Source: JACRAO01 sp964490895
GTDB lineage: Bacteria > Bdellovibrionota > UBA1018
Direction of reading: 5' to 3'
Length of the DNA: 42,622 bases
Assembly: GCA_964490895.1 (NCBI GenBank)
Contig: CAZBEI010000121.1
Span: 1-42,622, forward strand
Position numbers and translations under genes: made by a program. Below are positions 25,136 through 32,549 of this stretch, piece after piece. The notes below the pieces were generated by a model that saw only the letters and a list, made by a program, of their open reading frames with translations, did not search any database and was not told the DNA's origin. The stretch's first letter is position 1. Every line of letters starts with the position of its first letter.

Positions 25136-25163
25136 ATTATAAAAATTCTGGATGAAATGTCAA
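25136..25163 (-). promoter_or_regulatory. Consensus-like sigma70 promoter of the Gld-type ABC operon
   Basis: On the minus strand: perfect TTGACA (25163-25158), 16-base spacer and perfect TATAAT (25141-25136). The leader to ATG 25101 is about 27 bases and holds GGAGTTAGAGG. It starts 10 bases after the clpX stop, so it can run independently of clp transcription. Confidence 0.7.
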
Positions 25164-25173
25164 GAGCGTTTTT

Positions 25174-26481
25174 TTATGCGCTCTCTGCTGCCCCTGTGAT
25201 CGGGTCACTAGAGGACTCAGGGATTTCCTCAGATAATACAAGGACGGGCCTTTCGCCTTTGAGGATGACGTTTTGAGTGATGAGGCATTTTTTGACGTTT
25301 GATTTTGCAGGCAACTCGTACATGATTTCGAGCATGGATTGTTCTAAGATGGCCCGTAAACCTCGGGCACCGGTATTTCTTTTGAGAGCTTCCTTGGCCA
25401 CGGCTTGAATTGCGGTTTCATCAAATTCAAGTTGGATGCCATCGTATTCGAATAATTTTGTGTATTGTTTAATGAGTGCATTTCTGGGGCGTTTTAAGAT
25501 TTCAATCAGTGCGATTTCGTCAAGTTCATCGAGTGTTGCAATGACGGGGAGTCTCCCTACGAACTCTGGGATAAGTCCAAATTTGATCAAATCCTCGGGT
25601 TCAACTTGGGACAAGAGTTGTCCCAACCCCTCTTGGGATCGGGAGGAGATATTGGCATGCATTCCTAAACTTCGTTTCCCTTTTCGAGAAGAGACCACTT
25701 TGTCCAAGCCCACAAAGGCCCCTCCACAGATAAATAAAATATTGGAGGTGTCAATTTGCATGAACTCTTGTTGGGGGTGTTTTCGGCCTCCCTTCGGAGG
25801 GACATTGGCTGTGGTGCCTTCGATAATTTTGAGCAAGGCCTGTTGAACTCCCTCTCCACTCACATCTCTTGTGATCGAAGGATTTTCGCTTTTTCTAGAA
25901 ATTTTATCGACCTCGTCAATGTATATAATCCCTCGCTGAGCTCGTTCCACATTGTTTTCACAGCTTTGCAGAAGGCTTAAAAGCATGTTTTCGACATCTT
26001 CGCCTACGTACCCAGCCTCCGTCAAAGTCGTGGCATCAGCCATGGCAAAGGGCACATTGAGCAATTTGGCCAAGGTTTGGGCCAATAAGGTTTTGCCCGT
26101 GCCGGTGGGGCCAATGAGCAAGATATTGCTTTTAGATAATTCGACGCCTTCTCTTTCCCTTGTTTTTTTATCTCCTTGGTGATGGATCCTCTTGTAGTGA
26201 TTGTAGACAGCCACAGAGAGAATTCTTTTTGCGCGTTCTTGCCCAATGACGTACTCGTCTAAAATGGATTTAATTTCTCCAGGCTTTGGAATTCGGTCAG
26301 CTGGACGCGGGGCTCCTCCCTTTCGTCCCTCTTCTGAGATGATATCGTTACAGAGTTCTATGCATTCGTCACAGATATAGACGGTAGGGCCCGCAATGAG
26401 TTTTTTGACTTCTCTTTGGTTTTTTCCACAAAAAGAACAGCTTAAATTTCCGAAACCCTCTCCGTAGCGTCTTTGGTCCAT
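25174..26481 (-). CDS. clpX: ClpX, ATP-dependent unfoldase subunit of ClpXP
   Basis: Unfolds substrates and feeds them to ClpP. The N-terminal zinc-binding domain has Cys15, Cys18, Cys37 and Cys40. The AAA+ core has Walker A GPTGTGKT (124-131), the pore loop GYVGED, Walker B IIYIDEVDKI and the RGLRAILE arginine-finger/sensor region. Length 435 is normal. It lies 13 bases after clpP. A 6-bp AGAGCG/CGCTCT hairpin overlaps its stop codon. Confidence 0.97.
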   Translation of the reverse strand: MDQRRYGEGFGNLSCSFCGKNQREVKKLIAGPTVYICDECIELCNDIISEEGRKGGAPRPADRIPKPGEIKSILDEYVIGQERAKRILSVAVYNHYKRIHHQGDKKTREREGVELSKSNILLIGPTGTGKTLLAQTLAKLLNVPFAMADATTLTEAGYVGEDVENMLLSLLQSCENNVERAQRGIIYIDEVDKISRKSENPSITRDVSGEGVQQALLKIIEGTTANVPPKGGRKHPQQEFMQIDTSNILFICGGAFVGLDKVVSSRKGKRSLGMHANISSRSQEGLGQLLSQVEPEDLIKFGLIPEFVGRLPVIATLDELDEIALIEILKRPRNALIKQYTKLFEYDGIQLEFDETAIQAVAKEALKRNTGARGLRAILEQSMLEIMYELPAKSNVKKCLITQNVILKGERPVLVLSEEIPESSSDPITGAAESA

Positions 26482-26494
26482 AGGTTTTCCCTAA

Positions 26495-27163
26495 TTAAAT
26501 CATCCCATGTTTTTCTACGACTTTATCAATCAAACCATACTCCACGGCTTCTTGACTGGACAAGTAATTGTCTCGATCCGTGTCTTTCATGATTTGTTCC
26601 ATGTGTTTGCCTGTGTGTCTAGCTAAGATTCCATTAATTTTATGTTTTAAATAGAGTATCTCTTTGGCTTGAATTTCGATGTCCGAGGCCTGCCCTTTTG
26701 CTCCACCCAGGGGTTGGTGGATCATAATTCGACTATTGGGTAAACTATAGCGTTTTCCTTTAGTGCCAGCAGTGAGCAGCAGGGCTCCCATGCTTGCCGC
26801 AAGGCCAATACAATAGGTCGAGACATTGCACTTAATGTATTGGATGACATCATAAATTCCTAATCCTGCAGTAACTGATCCTCCGGGAGAATTGATATAA
26901 AGGTGCACGTCTTTGTCCGGGTCCGAAGACTCTAAGAAAAAAAGTTGTGCGACAATAAGATTGGCGACAATGTCATTGACCTCAGTTCCAAGAAAAATAA
27001 TCCGATCTAGAAGGAGCCTAGAATAAATATCATATTGACGTTCTCCACGAGGAGTTTGTTCCACAACAATAGGGTTCGGGATATAGCTGTTTGCATTAAA
27101 ACCCACCAGATCAGGTTGATTGAGACGAGATGGAATTTTTTTATCCGAAAAATAATCAAACAT
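26495..27163 (-). CDS. clpP: ClpP protease subunit
   Basis: Serine protease chamber of ClpXP. Catalytic Ser124 (LAASMGALL), His149 (RIMIHQPLGG) and Asp198 (TDRDNYLS). YINSPGGSVTAG is the oxyanion/handle region. The N-terminus is extended: about 25 residues precede the usual SYIPNPIVVEQ start, longer than the E. coli propeptide. Length 222. Encoded 19 bases after a small unknown gene and directly before clpX. Confidence 0.96.
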   Translation of the reverse strand: MFDYFSDKKIPSRLNQPDLVGFNANSYIPNPIVVEQTPRGERQYDIYSRLLLDRIIFLGTEVNDIVANLIVAQLFFLESSDPDKDVHLYINSPGGSVTAGLGIYDVIQYIKCNVSTYCIGLAASMGALLLTAGTKGKRYSLPNSRIMIHQPLGGAKGQASDIEIQAKEILYLKHKINGILARHTGKHMEQIMKDTDRDNYLSSQEAVEYGLIDKVVEKHGMI

Positions 27164-27182
27164 GCTTTTTAGTATACATGCC

Positions 27183-27434
27183 TTAGCTCAAACTTGCATC
27201 GGGCGAAATTAAATTTTTGTCGGATTCTGAATTTTTTCCCGCTTCTAGGCATTCCAAATATCCAAGCACCGCCCCTCTTAGCTCTTCAAGACTCAGCTCA
27301 GAAGTATTTAAGTCCTTAGTATTTAAGATTTTTATAATTTCAGCATGGACCCAAAGTGGTGGTAACCCAGTGAGTTTGATCAGTTCTTCTATTAATTCTG
27401 GACCGGATAGCTCTTCTTTTTTGGAGACGTCCAT
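27183..27434 (-). CDS. Small acidic hypothetical protein upstream of clpP
   Basis: I do not recognise it. It occupies the place where tig (trigger factor) often precedes clpPX. ATG 27434 is preferred over the longer TTG frame because GGGGAGGGAG lies directly before it. The 83 residues are acidic and predicted mostly helical (SGPELIEELIKLTGLPPLWV then two short amphipathic helices), soluble and without cysteine pairs. It is cotranscribed with clpPX by position, from a promoter at 27452-27481. An adaptor role is possible but unsupported. Confidence 0.6.
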   Translation of the reverse strand: MDVSKKEELSGPELIEELIKLTGLPPLWVHAEIIKILNTKDLNTSELSLEELRGAVLGYLECLEAGKNSESDKNLISPDASLS

Positions 27435-27451
27435 TTCTCCCTCCCCACTCA

Positions 27452-27481
27452 AGTATAGAAAGGGCCATTTAAAAACAGCAA
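27452..27481 (-). promoter_or_regulatory. Predicted promoter of small ORF-clpP-clpX operon
   Basis: On the minus strand: TTGCTG (27481-27476), 18-base spacer and TATACT (27457-27452). The predicted leader to ATG 27434 is about 10-12 bases and is nearly all ribosome-binding site. Confidence 0.5.
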
Positions 27482-27507
27482 GTTTTTTTTTCTTTTTCAG
27501 AAATTCT

Positions 27508-28467
27508 TTATTTGCGGAGTGTCACAGAGGTGACAGTGACAGAGGTGACAGAGGCTAAAATGAGGGCTCCCCCTAGGCATTGGATGAGGCTCAGTCGTTC
27601 TCCTAAAAAGGCATAGCCTAAAAATGCCCCCATCAGCGGTTGGATAAACAAAGTGAGGGACAAATTTGCGATAGGGGTTTTAGGGAGTATGGTCAGCCAA
27701 TAGACGTACCCAATGGTAGTTCCGATAAAACCCATGACAAAGATGGCGAGGCTATTTTTAAAGTCGAGCAAAGAAAAATCAGGGAGTCCTTCTGTAAAGA
27801 GGGTGATTGGTATAATAAGGCAGACCCCTATCAGTAAGATGGTCCCAAAGATCGAAAAAGGAGGGTAGCGTTTGAGAAGTTTTACTCCTAGGACAGAAAA
27901 CGAAGCCTCGCCAGTAAGGGATAAAAGCAAAAGTAAATTTCCCTTCAAAGACGAATGGGTTCCAGTTGGATCAGCAGATTGAGAAAAAGGCAGCCAGTTT
28001 GTGTGTTTATGGATTTCGATAAGTAATAAGAAACCTAAAATAGCGAGCGCATAAGCAAGAACATTTCTAAGTCCCAGCGCTTGATTCAAAAAAATCCAAG
28101 CAAAAAAAACAGTGGCCAAAGGTTCCATGGCGATAATGAGAGCATTGTCCGTGGCTCTTGAGTTTGAGAGCCCTGACATTTGGAGCAAGGACGAAAAACA
28201 AAAGACGAAAAAACCCATTAGAAATATTTTAAACCAGTCTCCCCCACTGATTTTTTGAGGTAAATTCCACAAAAAAGGGGGACCCAACTCAGTTTTTGAG
28301 GTTTTTAAAAGAGTGGAATAGAGCCAAAAAGTAGCCAAAGCAAAGCTGTAACGAAAAAAAGCGACTTGAAAGGGCTGAAAGCTTTGCATTAAGAATTTAG
28401 CAATCGTCGGGTGCGCGGCCCAGATACAATTGATCACAATAAAAAATAAAAGATTCTTTTTTGACAT
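27508..28467 (-). CDS. EamA/DMT-family transporter
   Basis: Ten hydrophobic segments in two repeats of five, the drug/metabolite transporter layout. NCIWAAHPTIAKFLM and QVAFFRYSFALATF mark the first EamA repeat and YVYWLTILPKTPIANLSLT with QPLMGAFLGYAFLGERL the second. Substrate unknown. The last residues (SVTSVTVTSVTLRK) come from a tandem 15-bp repeat at the 3' end. Divergent from the thioesterase gene with 36 bases between starts. Confidence 0.85.
   Translation of the reverse strand: MSKKNLLFFIVINCIWAAHPTIAKFLMQSFQPFQVAFFRYSFALATFWLYSTLLKTSKTELGPPFLWNLPQKISGGDWFKIFLMGFFVFCFSSLLQMSGLSNSRATDNALIIAMEPLATVFFAWIFLNQALGLRNVLAYALAILGFLLLIEIHKHTNWLPFSQSADPTGTHSSLKGNLLLLLSLTGEASFSVLGVKLLKRYPPFSIFGTILLIGVCLIIPITLFTEGLPDFSLLDFKNSLAIFVMGFIGTTIGYVYWLTILPKTPIANLSLTLFIQPLMGAFLGYAFLGERLSLIQCLGGALILASVTSVTVTSVTLRK
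27521..27554. repeat. 15-bp tandem repeat at the EamA 3' end
   Basis: Two near-identical 15-mers, GTCACAGAGGTGACA and GTGACAGAGGTGACA, then a partial third unit. They encode the SVT-rich C-terminus on the minus strand. Confidence 0.7.
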
Positions 28468-28503
28468 GAATTTTGGTCTTATAGGATTAAGGGGGGATCA
28501 GCA

Positions 28504-28992
28504 ATGCCCAAACTCAAAGCGAAGTCTGTAAAAGAATCTATTGTCACCATGGCCGAAATCGTATTGCCTTCTTATGCCAATGCGCTCGGAACCATTTTTG
28601 GGGGTCAAATTATGTGTTGGATGGATATTGCGGCTGCTATTTCAGCTGGGAGGCATGCACGAAAAGTGGTGGTCACAGCGTCTTTCGATGGACTCCATTT
28701 TATAGCGCCAGTCAAAGTCGGACAAGTGGTGCATCTCAAAGCGATGGTCAATTATGCTTCTAGGACATCAATGGAAGTAGGTGTGCGAGTAGAGGCTGAG
28801 GATTTAGTGAGCGGCAATATTGTCCACACGGCTTCGGCTTACACAACTTTTGTGGCCCTAGATGATGCCGGAAAACCCACCCCTGTGCCGGCTCTCATTC
28901 CAGAAACTCCAGAGGAGAGAAGGCGCTACGTGGAGGCTCAGAAGCGCCGGGAATCTCGAATCCGATTGGCTAAGGAGCTGAGAAAGGGGTGA
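28504..28992 (+). CDS. Acyl-CoA thioesterase, hotdog fold (YciA/ACOT type)
   Basis: Hydrolyses acyl-CoA esters. Family motifs: PSYANALGTIFGGQIMCWMD, with the conserved Asn/GG and following Asp, then the SFDGLHFIAPVKVGQVV strand pair. Length 162 is typical of a single-domain, hexameric thioesterase. The C-terminal ~35 residues are a charged helix rich in Arg and Glu. GGGGGG at 28490-28495 is the ribosome-binding site. Confidence 0.9.
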   Translation: MPKLKAKSVKESIVTMAEIVLPSYANALGTIFGGQIMCWMDIAAAISAGRHARKVVVTASFDGLHFIAPVKVGQVVHLKAMVNYASRTSMEVGVRVEAEDLVSGNIVHTASAYTTFVALDDAGKPTPVPALIPETPEERRRYVEAQKRRESRIRLAKELRKG

Positions 28993-29000
28993 GTTTATAT

Positions 29001-29039
29001 ATCATGATTTAAAAATGGCGTGTATTTTAAAATCATGGT
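29001..29039. repeat. Imperfect inverted repeat upstream of DUF4143-like ATPase
   Basis: Arms ATCATGATTTAAAAAT (29001-29016) and ATTTTAAAATCATGGT (29024-29039) around 7 bases. The left arm matches the centre of the 3041-3073 palindrome apart from single-base indels. It starts 9 bases after the thioesterase stop and ends 41 bases before the ATPase GTG. No U-tract follows it, so it is not a typical terminator. Confidence 0.6.
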
Positions 29040-29080
29040 AATAATTAGAGTAGAATTAGAAAGGAGAGAGAGAGATTCCT

Positions 29081-30247
29081 GTGATACACCGAGTGCTAAA
29101 ACCCTCTTTGAGTAGCAGTTTCTTTCTATTCGGAGCCAGAGGCACTGGGAAAACCACTTTTTTAAGAGATGAGTTTTTTAGCAATCTCAAACCGAAACTT
29201 CATATTAATCTTCTACATTCACATGAGTATGATTTATTTTTAAGAAATCCAGAAGAACTCTTGCATCGCCTAAAACAGATTGAAAATAAAAAAGGGGCTT
29301 GGGTTTTTATTGATGAAGTACAAAAATTACCCTCACTGTTAGATATTGTCCAAGATCAAATTGAGACTCATGGATTTAAATTTGCTTTGACAGGATCCAG
29401 TGCCAGGAAACTCAAAAGAGGCTCAGCAAATTTGCTTGCGGGCAGAGCTTTTGTTTATCGCCTGTTTCCATTTACTTCAATAGAGCTAAAAAATCGATTC
29501 TCGCTCCAAGATGTGCTGGAGTGGGGCTCTCTTCCAAAAATTTACGAATTTCAACCTCACGATAGAATAGAGTACTTGCAATCCTATACTCAAGTCTACC
29601 TCAAGGAGGAAATCTTAGAAGAACAATTAGTACGAAAAGTGGTTCCATTTCGGCAGTTTCTAGATGTAGCGGCCCAGTCGTCTGGGAAAATTATTAGCTA
29701 TTCTAATATTGCACGTGATTGTGGGAGTGATCCGGTTTCAGTGAGAAAATATTTTGAAATTTTAATCGATACACTCATTGGATTTGAGCTTCAGCCTTTT
29801 CACGAGTCTATTCGAAAAAGACAGAGAAAAAACCCAAAATTTTATTTTTTTGATCTAGGCATAAAACGAGTTTTGGATGGTACTCTTGGTATTCCTATTG
29901 TGCCATCTACAAAACAGTATGGGGACCACTTTGAACACTTTCTCATTCAAGAAATCATTCGGCTTTGCTCCTATCGAAGAAAAAATTGGAGCTTTTCATA
30001 TCTGAGAACGAAAGATGACGTAGAAGTGGATCTTATTATTGAACGCACGGGGCTCCCAAGGGCTTTAATTGAAATAAAATCTACCTCTAGGCTTGAAAAG
30101 CAACACCTTTCTTCATTTTTAAAAATTTCTAAAGATTTTAGAAAATCAGAACGCTTTTGCTTTTCGAATGACCCTCATCCCAAAAAAATTGAAAATATGG
30201 AGTGCCTACCTTGGGTGGATGGTTTAAAGGCATTGGATTTAAGTTAG
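29081..30247 (+). CDS. P-loop ATPase with DUF4143-like C-terminus
   Basis: Walker A GARGTGKT (residues 18-25), Walker B WVFIDEVQ (74-81) and sensor-like FALTGSSARKLKRG. The middle has the DUF4143 pattern (YLQSYTQVYLKEEI and ISYSNIARDCGSDPVSVRKYFE). The C-terminus has VEVDLIIERTGLPRALIEIKS, the D...ExK spacing of a PD-(D/E)xK fold. Start is GTG 29081 with AAGGAG upstream at somewhat long spacing. These ATPases are common in accessory regions and of unsettled function. It is followed by a HigBA-like pair on the other strand. Confidence 0.85.
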   Translation: MIHRVLKPSLSSSFFLFGARGTGKTTFLRDEFFSNLKPKLHINLLHSHEYDLFLRNPEELLHRLKQIENKKGAWVFIDEVQKLPSLLDIVQDQIETHGFKFALTGSSARKLKRGSANLLAGRAFVYRLFPFTSIELKNRFSLQDVLEWGSLPKIYEFQPHDRIEYLQSYTQVYLKEEILEEQLVRKVVPFRQFLDVAAQSSGKIISYSNIARDCGSDPVSVRKYFEILIDTLIGFELQPFHESIRKRQRKNPKFYFFDLGIKRVLDGTLGIPIVPSTKQYGDHFEHFLIQEIIRLCSYRRKNWSFSYLRTKDDVEVDLIIERTGLPRALIEIKSTSRLEKQHLSSFLKISKDFRKSERFCFSNDPHPKKIENMECLPWVDGLKALDLS

Positions 30248-30301
30248 GGACTCTGGGAGAGGGTTCATGTTTTTGGAGTGGGGGGTTAAATTTCTAAAAT
30301 C

Positions 30302-30592
30302 CTATGCAGCGATTTGACTGTCATCCCAGTCTGGAAAGAGGAGAACCGCTGGGTGGACATGAAGCACTTGGGCCAATGCTTTTGTTCTCTCTACCCCCAA
30401 CTGGATGCGATTACTTTCTAAGCTAGAAATAGTTGCTTGGGTTAGACCCGATCGAAGGGCGAGTGCGCTTTGAGTGAGCCCATTTTTTTCTCTCAAAATA
30501 GAGAGCATTTCACCTGTACTTAATCTTGTTCGGGAAACTGCTTTGGTGAATTCTTGTACTAAAGCCTTTTTAACCTTTTTTCCGATAGTCAT
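30302..30592 (-). CDS. XRE-family antitoxin (HigA-like)
   Basis: Helix-turn-helix of the Cro/CI type at residues ~35-85 (MLSILREKNGLTQSALALRS, then TQATISSLESNR). Sits directly after a RelE-like toxin gene with a 23-base overlap, the toxin-first order of higBA. It would neutralise the toxin and repress the shared promoter. The last residues (FPDWDDSQIAA) are acidic. Confidence 0.85.
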   Translation of the reverse strand: MTIGKKVKKALVQEFTKAVSRTRLSTGEMLSILREKNGLTQSALALRSGLTQATISSLESNRIQLGVERTKALAQVLHVHPAVLLFPDWDDSQIAA

Positions 30593-30857
30593 GCGGAGTT
30601 ACCTCTAAAATTTTAATCTGAACAAGATTTTCAAATACTGCGTAGATGACCCGCCACTGGCTGTTGAGCCAGGAACTTCGGGCGCCTTGCCATTGGCCTT
30701 TCAGGGGGTGATCGTGGTAGCCTGGAATCACTCGGATAGCCGTTGGCCCTGAAAGTTCAATAACTCTGCGCCAAGCTTCGTATTCCTTTAAAATATGTTT
30801 TGGACACCTGTCGAGTTGTTTTATTGCGGCTCTACTTTCAACAACAACCCACATCAT
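30570..30857 (-). CDS. RelE/ParE-superfamily toxin (HigB-like)
   Basis: 95 residues with the RelE/HigB core: a basic N-terminal helix pair, HPLKGQWQGARSSWLN and SQWRVIYAVFE followed by IKILEVTPHDYRK, the central sheet and the C-terminal active-site region of mRNA interferases. Two ATGs stand in tandem (30857 and 30854). The promoter-like elements just upstream would leave almost no leader. An interferase activity is inferred from family. Confidence 0.82.
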   Translation of the reverse strand: MMWVVVESRAAIKQLDRCPKHILKEYEAWRRVIELSGPTAIRVIPGYHDHPLKGQWQGARSSWLNSQWRVIYAVFENLVQIKILEVTPHDYRKKG

Positions 30858-30860
30858 CTT

Positions 30861-30889
30861 TTTGTAATATTACTTATAAATAATGTCAA
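30861..30889 (-). promoter_or_regulatory. Predicted HigBA promoter with palindromic operator in the spacer
   Basis: On the minus strand: TTGACA (30889-30884), 17-base spacer and TACAAA (30866-30861). The 16-base palindrome ATTAnTTATAAnTAAT (30869-30884) fills the spacer, where a repressor would block RNA polymerase. The -10 match is only 4 of 6. Confidence 0.45.
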
Positions 30890-30969
30890 GAGCAAAAATG
30901 TACGAATCCTACTTTGCTGTTGAACCCGCGGTGGCCCAATTCCCACGTAGCTGAGAGGAAAAATGTGTT

Positions 30970-30996
30970 TTGCTTAAGACAAAATAGTGATATAAT
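30970..30996 (+). promoter_or_regulatory. Predicted promoter of the third ATPase gene
   Basis: TTGCTT (30970-30975), a short 15-base spacer and consensus TATAAT (30991-30996). The start would fall near 31003-31005, inside the following dyad, giving a leader of about 14 bases without a clear Shine-Dalgarno. Confidence 0.4.
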
Positions 30997-31016
30997 CGTT
31001 CTAGGTTAGAACGATT
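30994..31016. promoter_or_regulatory. Perfect 10-bp dyad over the transcription start of the third ATPase gene
   Basis: AATCGTTCTA and TAGAACGATT flank GGT, ending one base before ATG 31018 (at 31016). It overlaps the -10 and the predicted start site, so it is a good candidate operator. Its sequence is unrelated to the palindromes at 3041 and 29001. Confidence 0.6.
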
Positions 31017-31017
31017 T

Positions 31018-32184
31018 ATGGAACTAGTTGAAACTATTAAAGAAATTGAAAAAATCCAAGCCCGGCAGTGGGCGGCGTTGCCCGGAAAATTAAGACCTTA
31101 CTTTGAAGTGCCCAACTTAGATTCTAGGGGTGTGCTTGTTGTAGGGGCAAGGGGGGTTGGAAAAACAACCTTTCTTTTACATAAAACAAAGGATCTCCCG
31201 TTTCTCTATGTTTCAGTAGATTTGCCTTGGATTGTAAATTTTTCGCTTTGGGACATCGCCCAGAGCGCTTTTATGCAAGGCTATGAAGGCATTATTTTTG
31301 ATGAGGTTCATTATGCTAAAGACTGGAGTAAAAACCTAAAAGCTATTTACGATGCATTCCCTCAAAAAAAAGTTTGGGCGAGCGATAGCAGCAGTGTGTT
31401 TTTGCGGAAGGGAATTGCAGATTTATCTAGAAGATTTATCACACATTCGATCCCGCTTCTTTCTTTTCGAGAATATATTTATTTAAAAAAGGGGATATTG
31501 CTCGAAAAACTAGACCCCTTCACGGTCTCCATAGCAAAATGTAAAGAGATTTTTGATCAGGTAAATGTACTAGCCTTATTTAGAGAATATTTAATAACTG
31601 GTTTTCGTCCAATCTTCGAAGAGGGACATTACCAAGAAAAAATACTGAATATCCTAGAGAAAACTATTTATTCGGATTTGCCCTTTTTTTTGCCAGAAGT
31701 TCATGAAAATTATTTGAGGCTTTTGAATGCTGTGGTGGGTTTTCTTGCCCAATCAGATATTCCTACTATCAATGTTGAGGCAATGTGTAAGGAATGGAGT
31801 ATTGGAAAAGAAAAACTCTATCAGCTTCTAGCAATCATGGAGCAAATGCATCTCATCCGTATCATTAAGCACTGTGGGAGTAAAAAAATTCAAACCAAGG
31901 GAGCAAAAATTTTTCTTTATGATCCGTCATTTTATCATGTATTGAATGGAAAGTTGGGCTCATTGAGAGAGGCATATGTGGTGAGTCAGTTTCAGGATAT
32001 AAAACACGAAGTCTGTTGCCCTAAGGATGACCGGATTTGTGATTTTATAGTCAATCAAAAATTAAAAATAGAAGTGGGGGGTCGTTCAAAAGAACTCAAA
32101 CAAGCAGATTTTGTGGTGCGTGATGATTTAGATTTTCCTGTTAAAAAAACGATTCCCTTATGGCTTTTGGGGATGCAGTACTGA
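31018..32184 (+). CDS. P-loop ATPase, DUF4143-like subgroup
   Basis: Walker A GARGVGKT (residues 43-50) and Walker B GIIFDEVHY (91-99), then a sensor-like WASDSSSVFLRKG. A winged-helix-like segment (VEAMCKEWSIGKEKLYQLL) follows. The C-terminus has DFIVNQKLKIEVGGRSK; the acid residues of a PD-(D/E)xK site are present but the Lys is displaced, giving E-V-G rather than E-x-K. It begins right at a perfect dyad. Same superfamily as the genes at 1567 and 29081; function not established. Confidence 0.8.
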   Translation: MELVETIKEIEKIQARQWAALPGKLRPYFEVPNLDSRGVLVVGARGVGKTTFLLHKTKDLPFLYVSVDLPWIVNFSLWDIAQSAFMQGYEGIIFDEVHYAKDWSKNLKAIYDAFPQKKVWASDSSSVFLRKGIADLSRRFITHSIPLLSFREYIYLKKGILLEKLDPFTVSIAKCKEIFDQVNVLALFREYLITGFRPIFEEGHYQEKILNILEKTIYSDLPFFLPEVHENYLRLLNAVVGFLAQSDIPTINVEAMCKEWSIGKEKLYQLLAIMEQMHLIRIIKHCGSKKIQTKGAKIFLYDPSFYHVLNGKLGSLREAYVVSQFQDIKHEVCCPKDDRICDFIVNQKLKIEVGGRSKELKQADFVVRDDLDFPVKKTIPLWLLGMQY

Positions 32185-32259
32185 AGCTAGGCTTAGCGAC
32201 GCCCCTCCCGGGATATTAACCCATTGATATCACAAGCTAAAATTACTCCGCTGTGGAGC

Positions 32260-32305
32260 ATAACAGGTCATAAATAATGACTAGACATATTTTATGACCT
32301 GTTAT
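32260..32305. promoter_or_regulatory. 15-bp inverted repeat upstream of the Phd/PIN pair
   Basis: Arms ATAACAGGTCATAAA (32260-32274) and TTTATGACCTGTTAT (32291-32305) are perfect, with 16 bases between. It lies 25 bases before the antitoxin ATG, the usual place of a toxin-antitoxin operator. Confidence 0.7.
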
Positions 32306-32330
32306 AACCTAAGATACAGAGGAGTCGATC

Positions 32331-32549
32331 ATGACCCAAATCAATGCTGCGAAATTTAAAGAGCAATGTTTGTTTATTTTAGACCACTTAGGCCCAGAAG
32401 GATTGGTGGTTACCAAGCATGGAAAACCGGTGGCCAAAGTAATCCCCATTCGGAGAGAACACGCTGAACTCATTGGGAGCTTAAAACATAAAATAAAAAT
32501 CAAAGGGGACTTATTTTCTACGGGGATCAAATGGGATGCTCAATCTTGA
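32331..32549 (+). CDS. Phd/YefM-type antitoxin
   Basis: 72 residues with the Phd/YefM pattern: an N-terminal helical segment (INAAKFKEQCLFILDHL) then LVVTKHGKPVAKVIPI, the conserved strand turn. The C-terminal tail after residue 45 is the usual toxin-wrapping region. It overlaps the PIN toxin gene by 14 bases and follows a long perfect inverted repeat that it probably binds. Confidence 0.9.
   Translation: MTQINAAKFKEQCLFILDHLGPEGLVVTKHGKPVAKVIPIRREHAELIGSLKHKIKIKGDLFSTGIKWDAQS

Noticed and set aside
25142..25176. AGAGCG/CGCTCT hairpin at the clpX stop, read as a terminator
   Set aside because: The A/T run is in the loop, not after the stem, and the -35 of the next operon lies there. It is not a canonical terminator.
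27520..27535. TGTCAC/GTGACA hairpin at the EamA 3' end, read as a terminator
   Set aside because: It falls within the coding repeat and lacks a following T-run on either strand.
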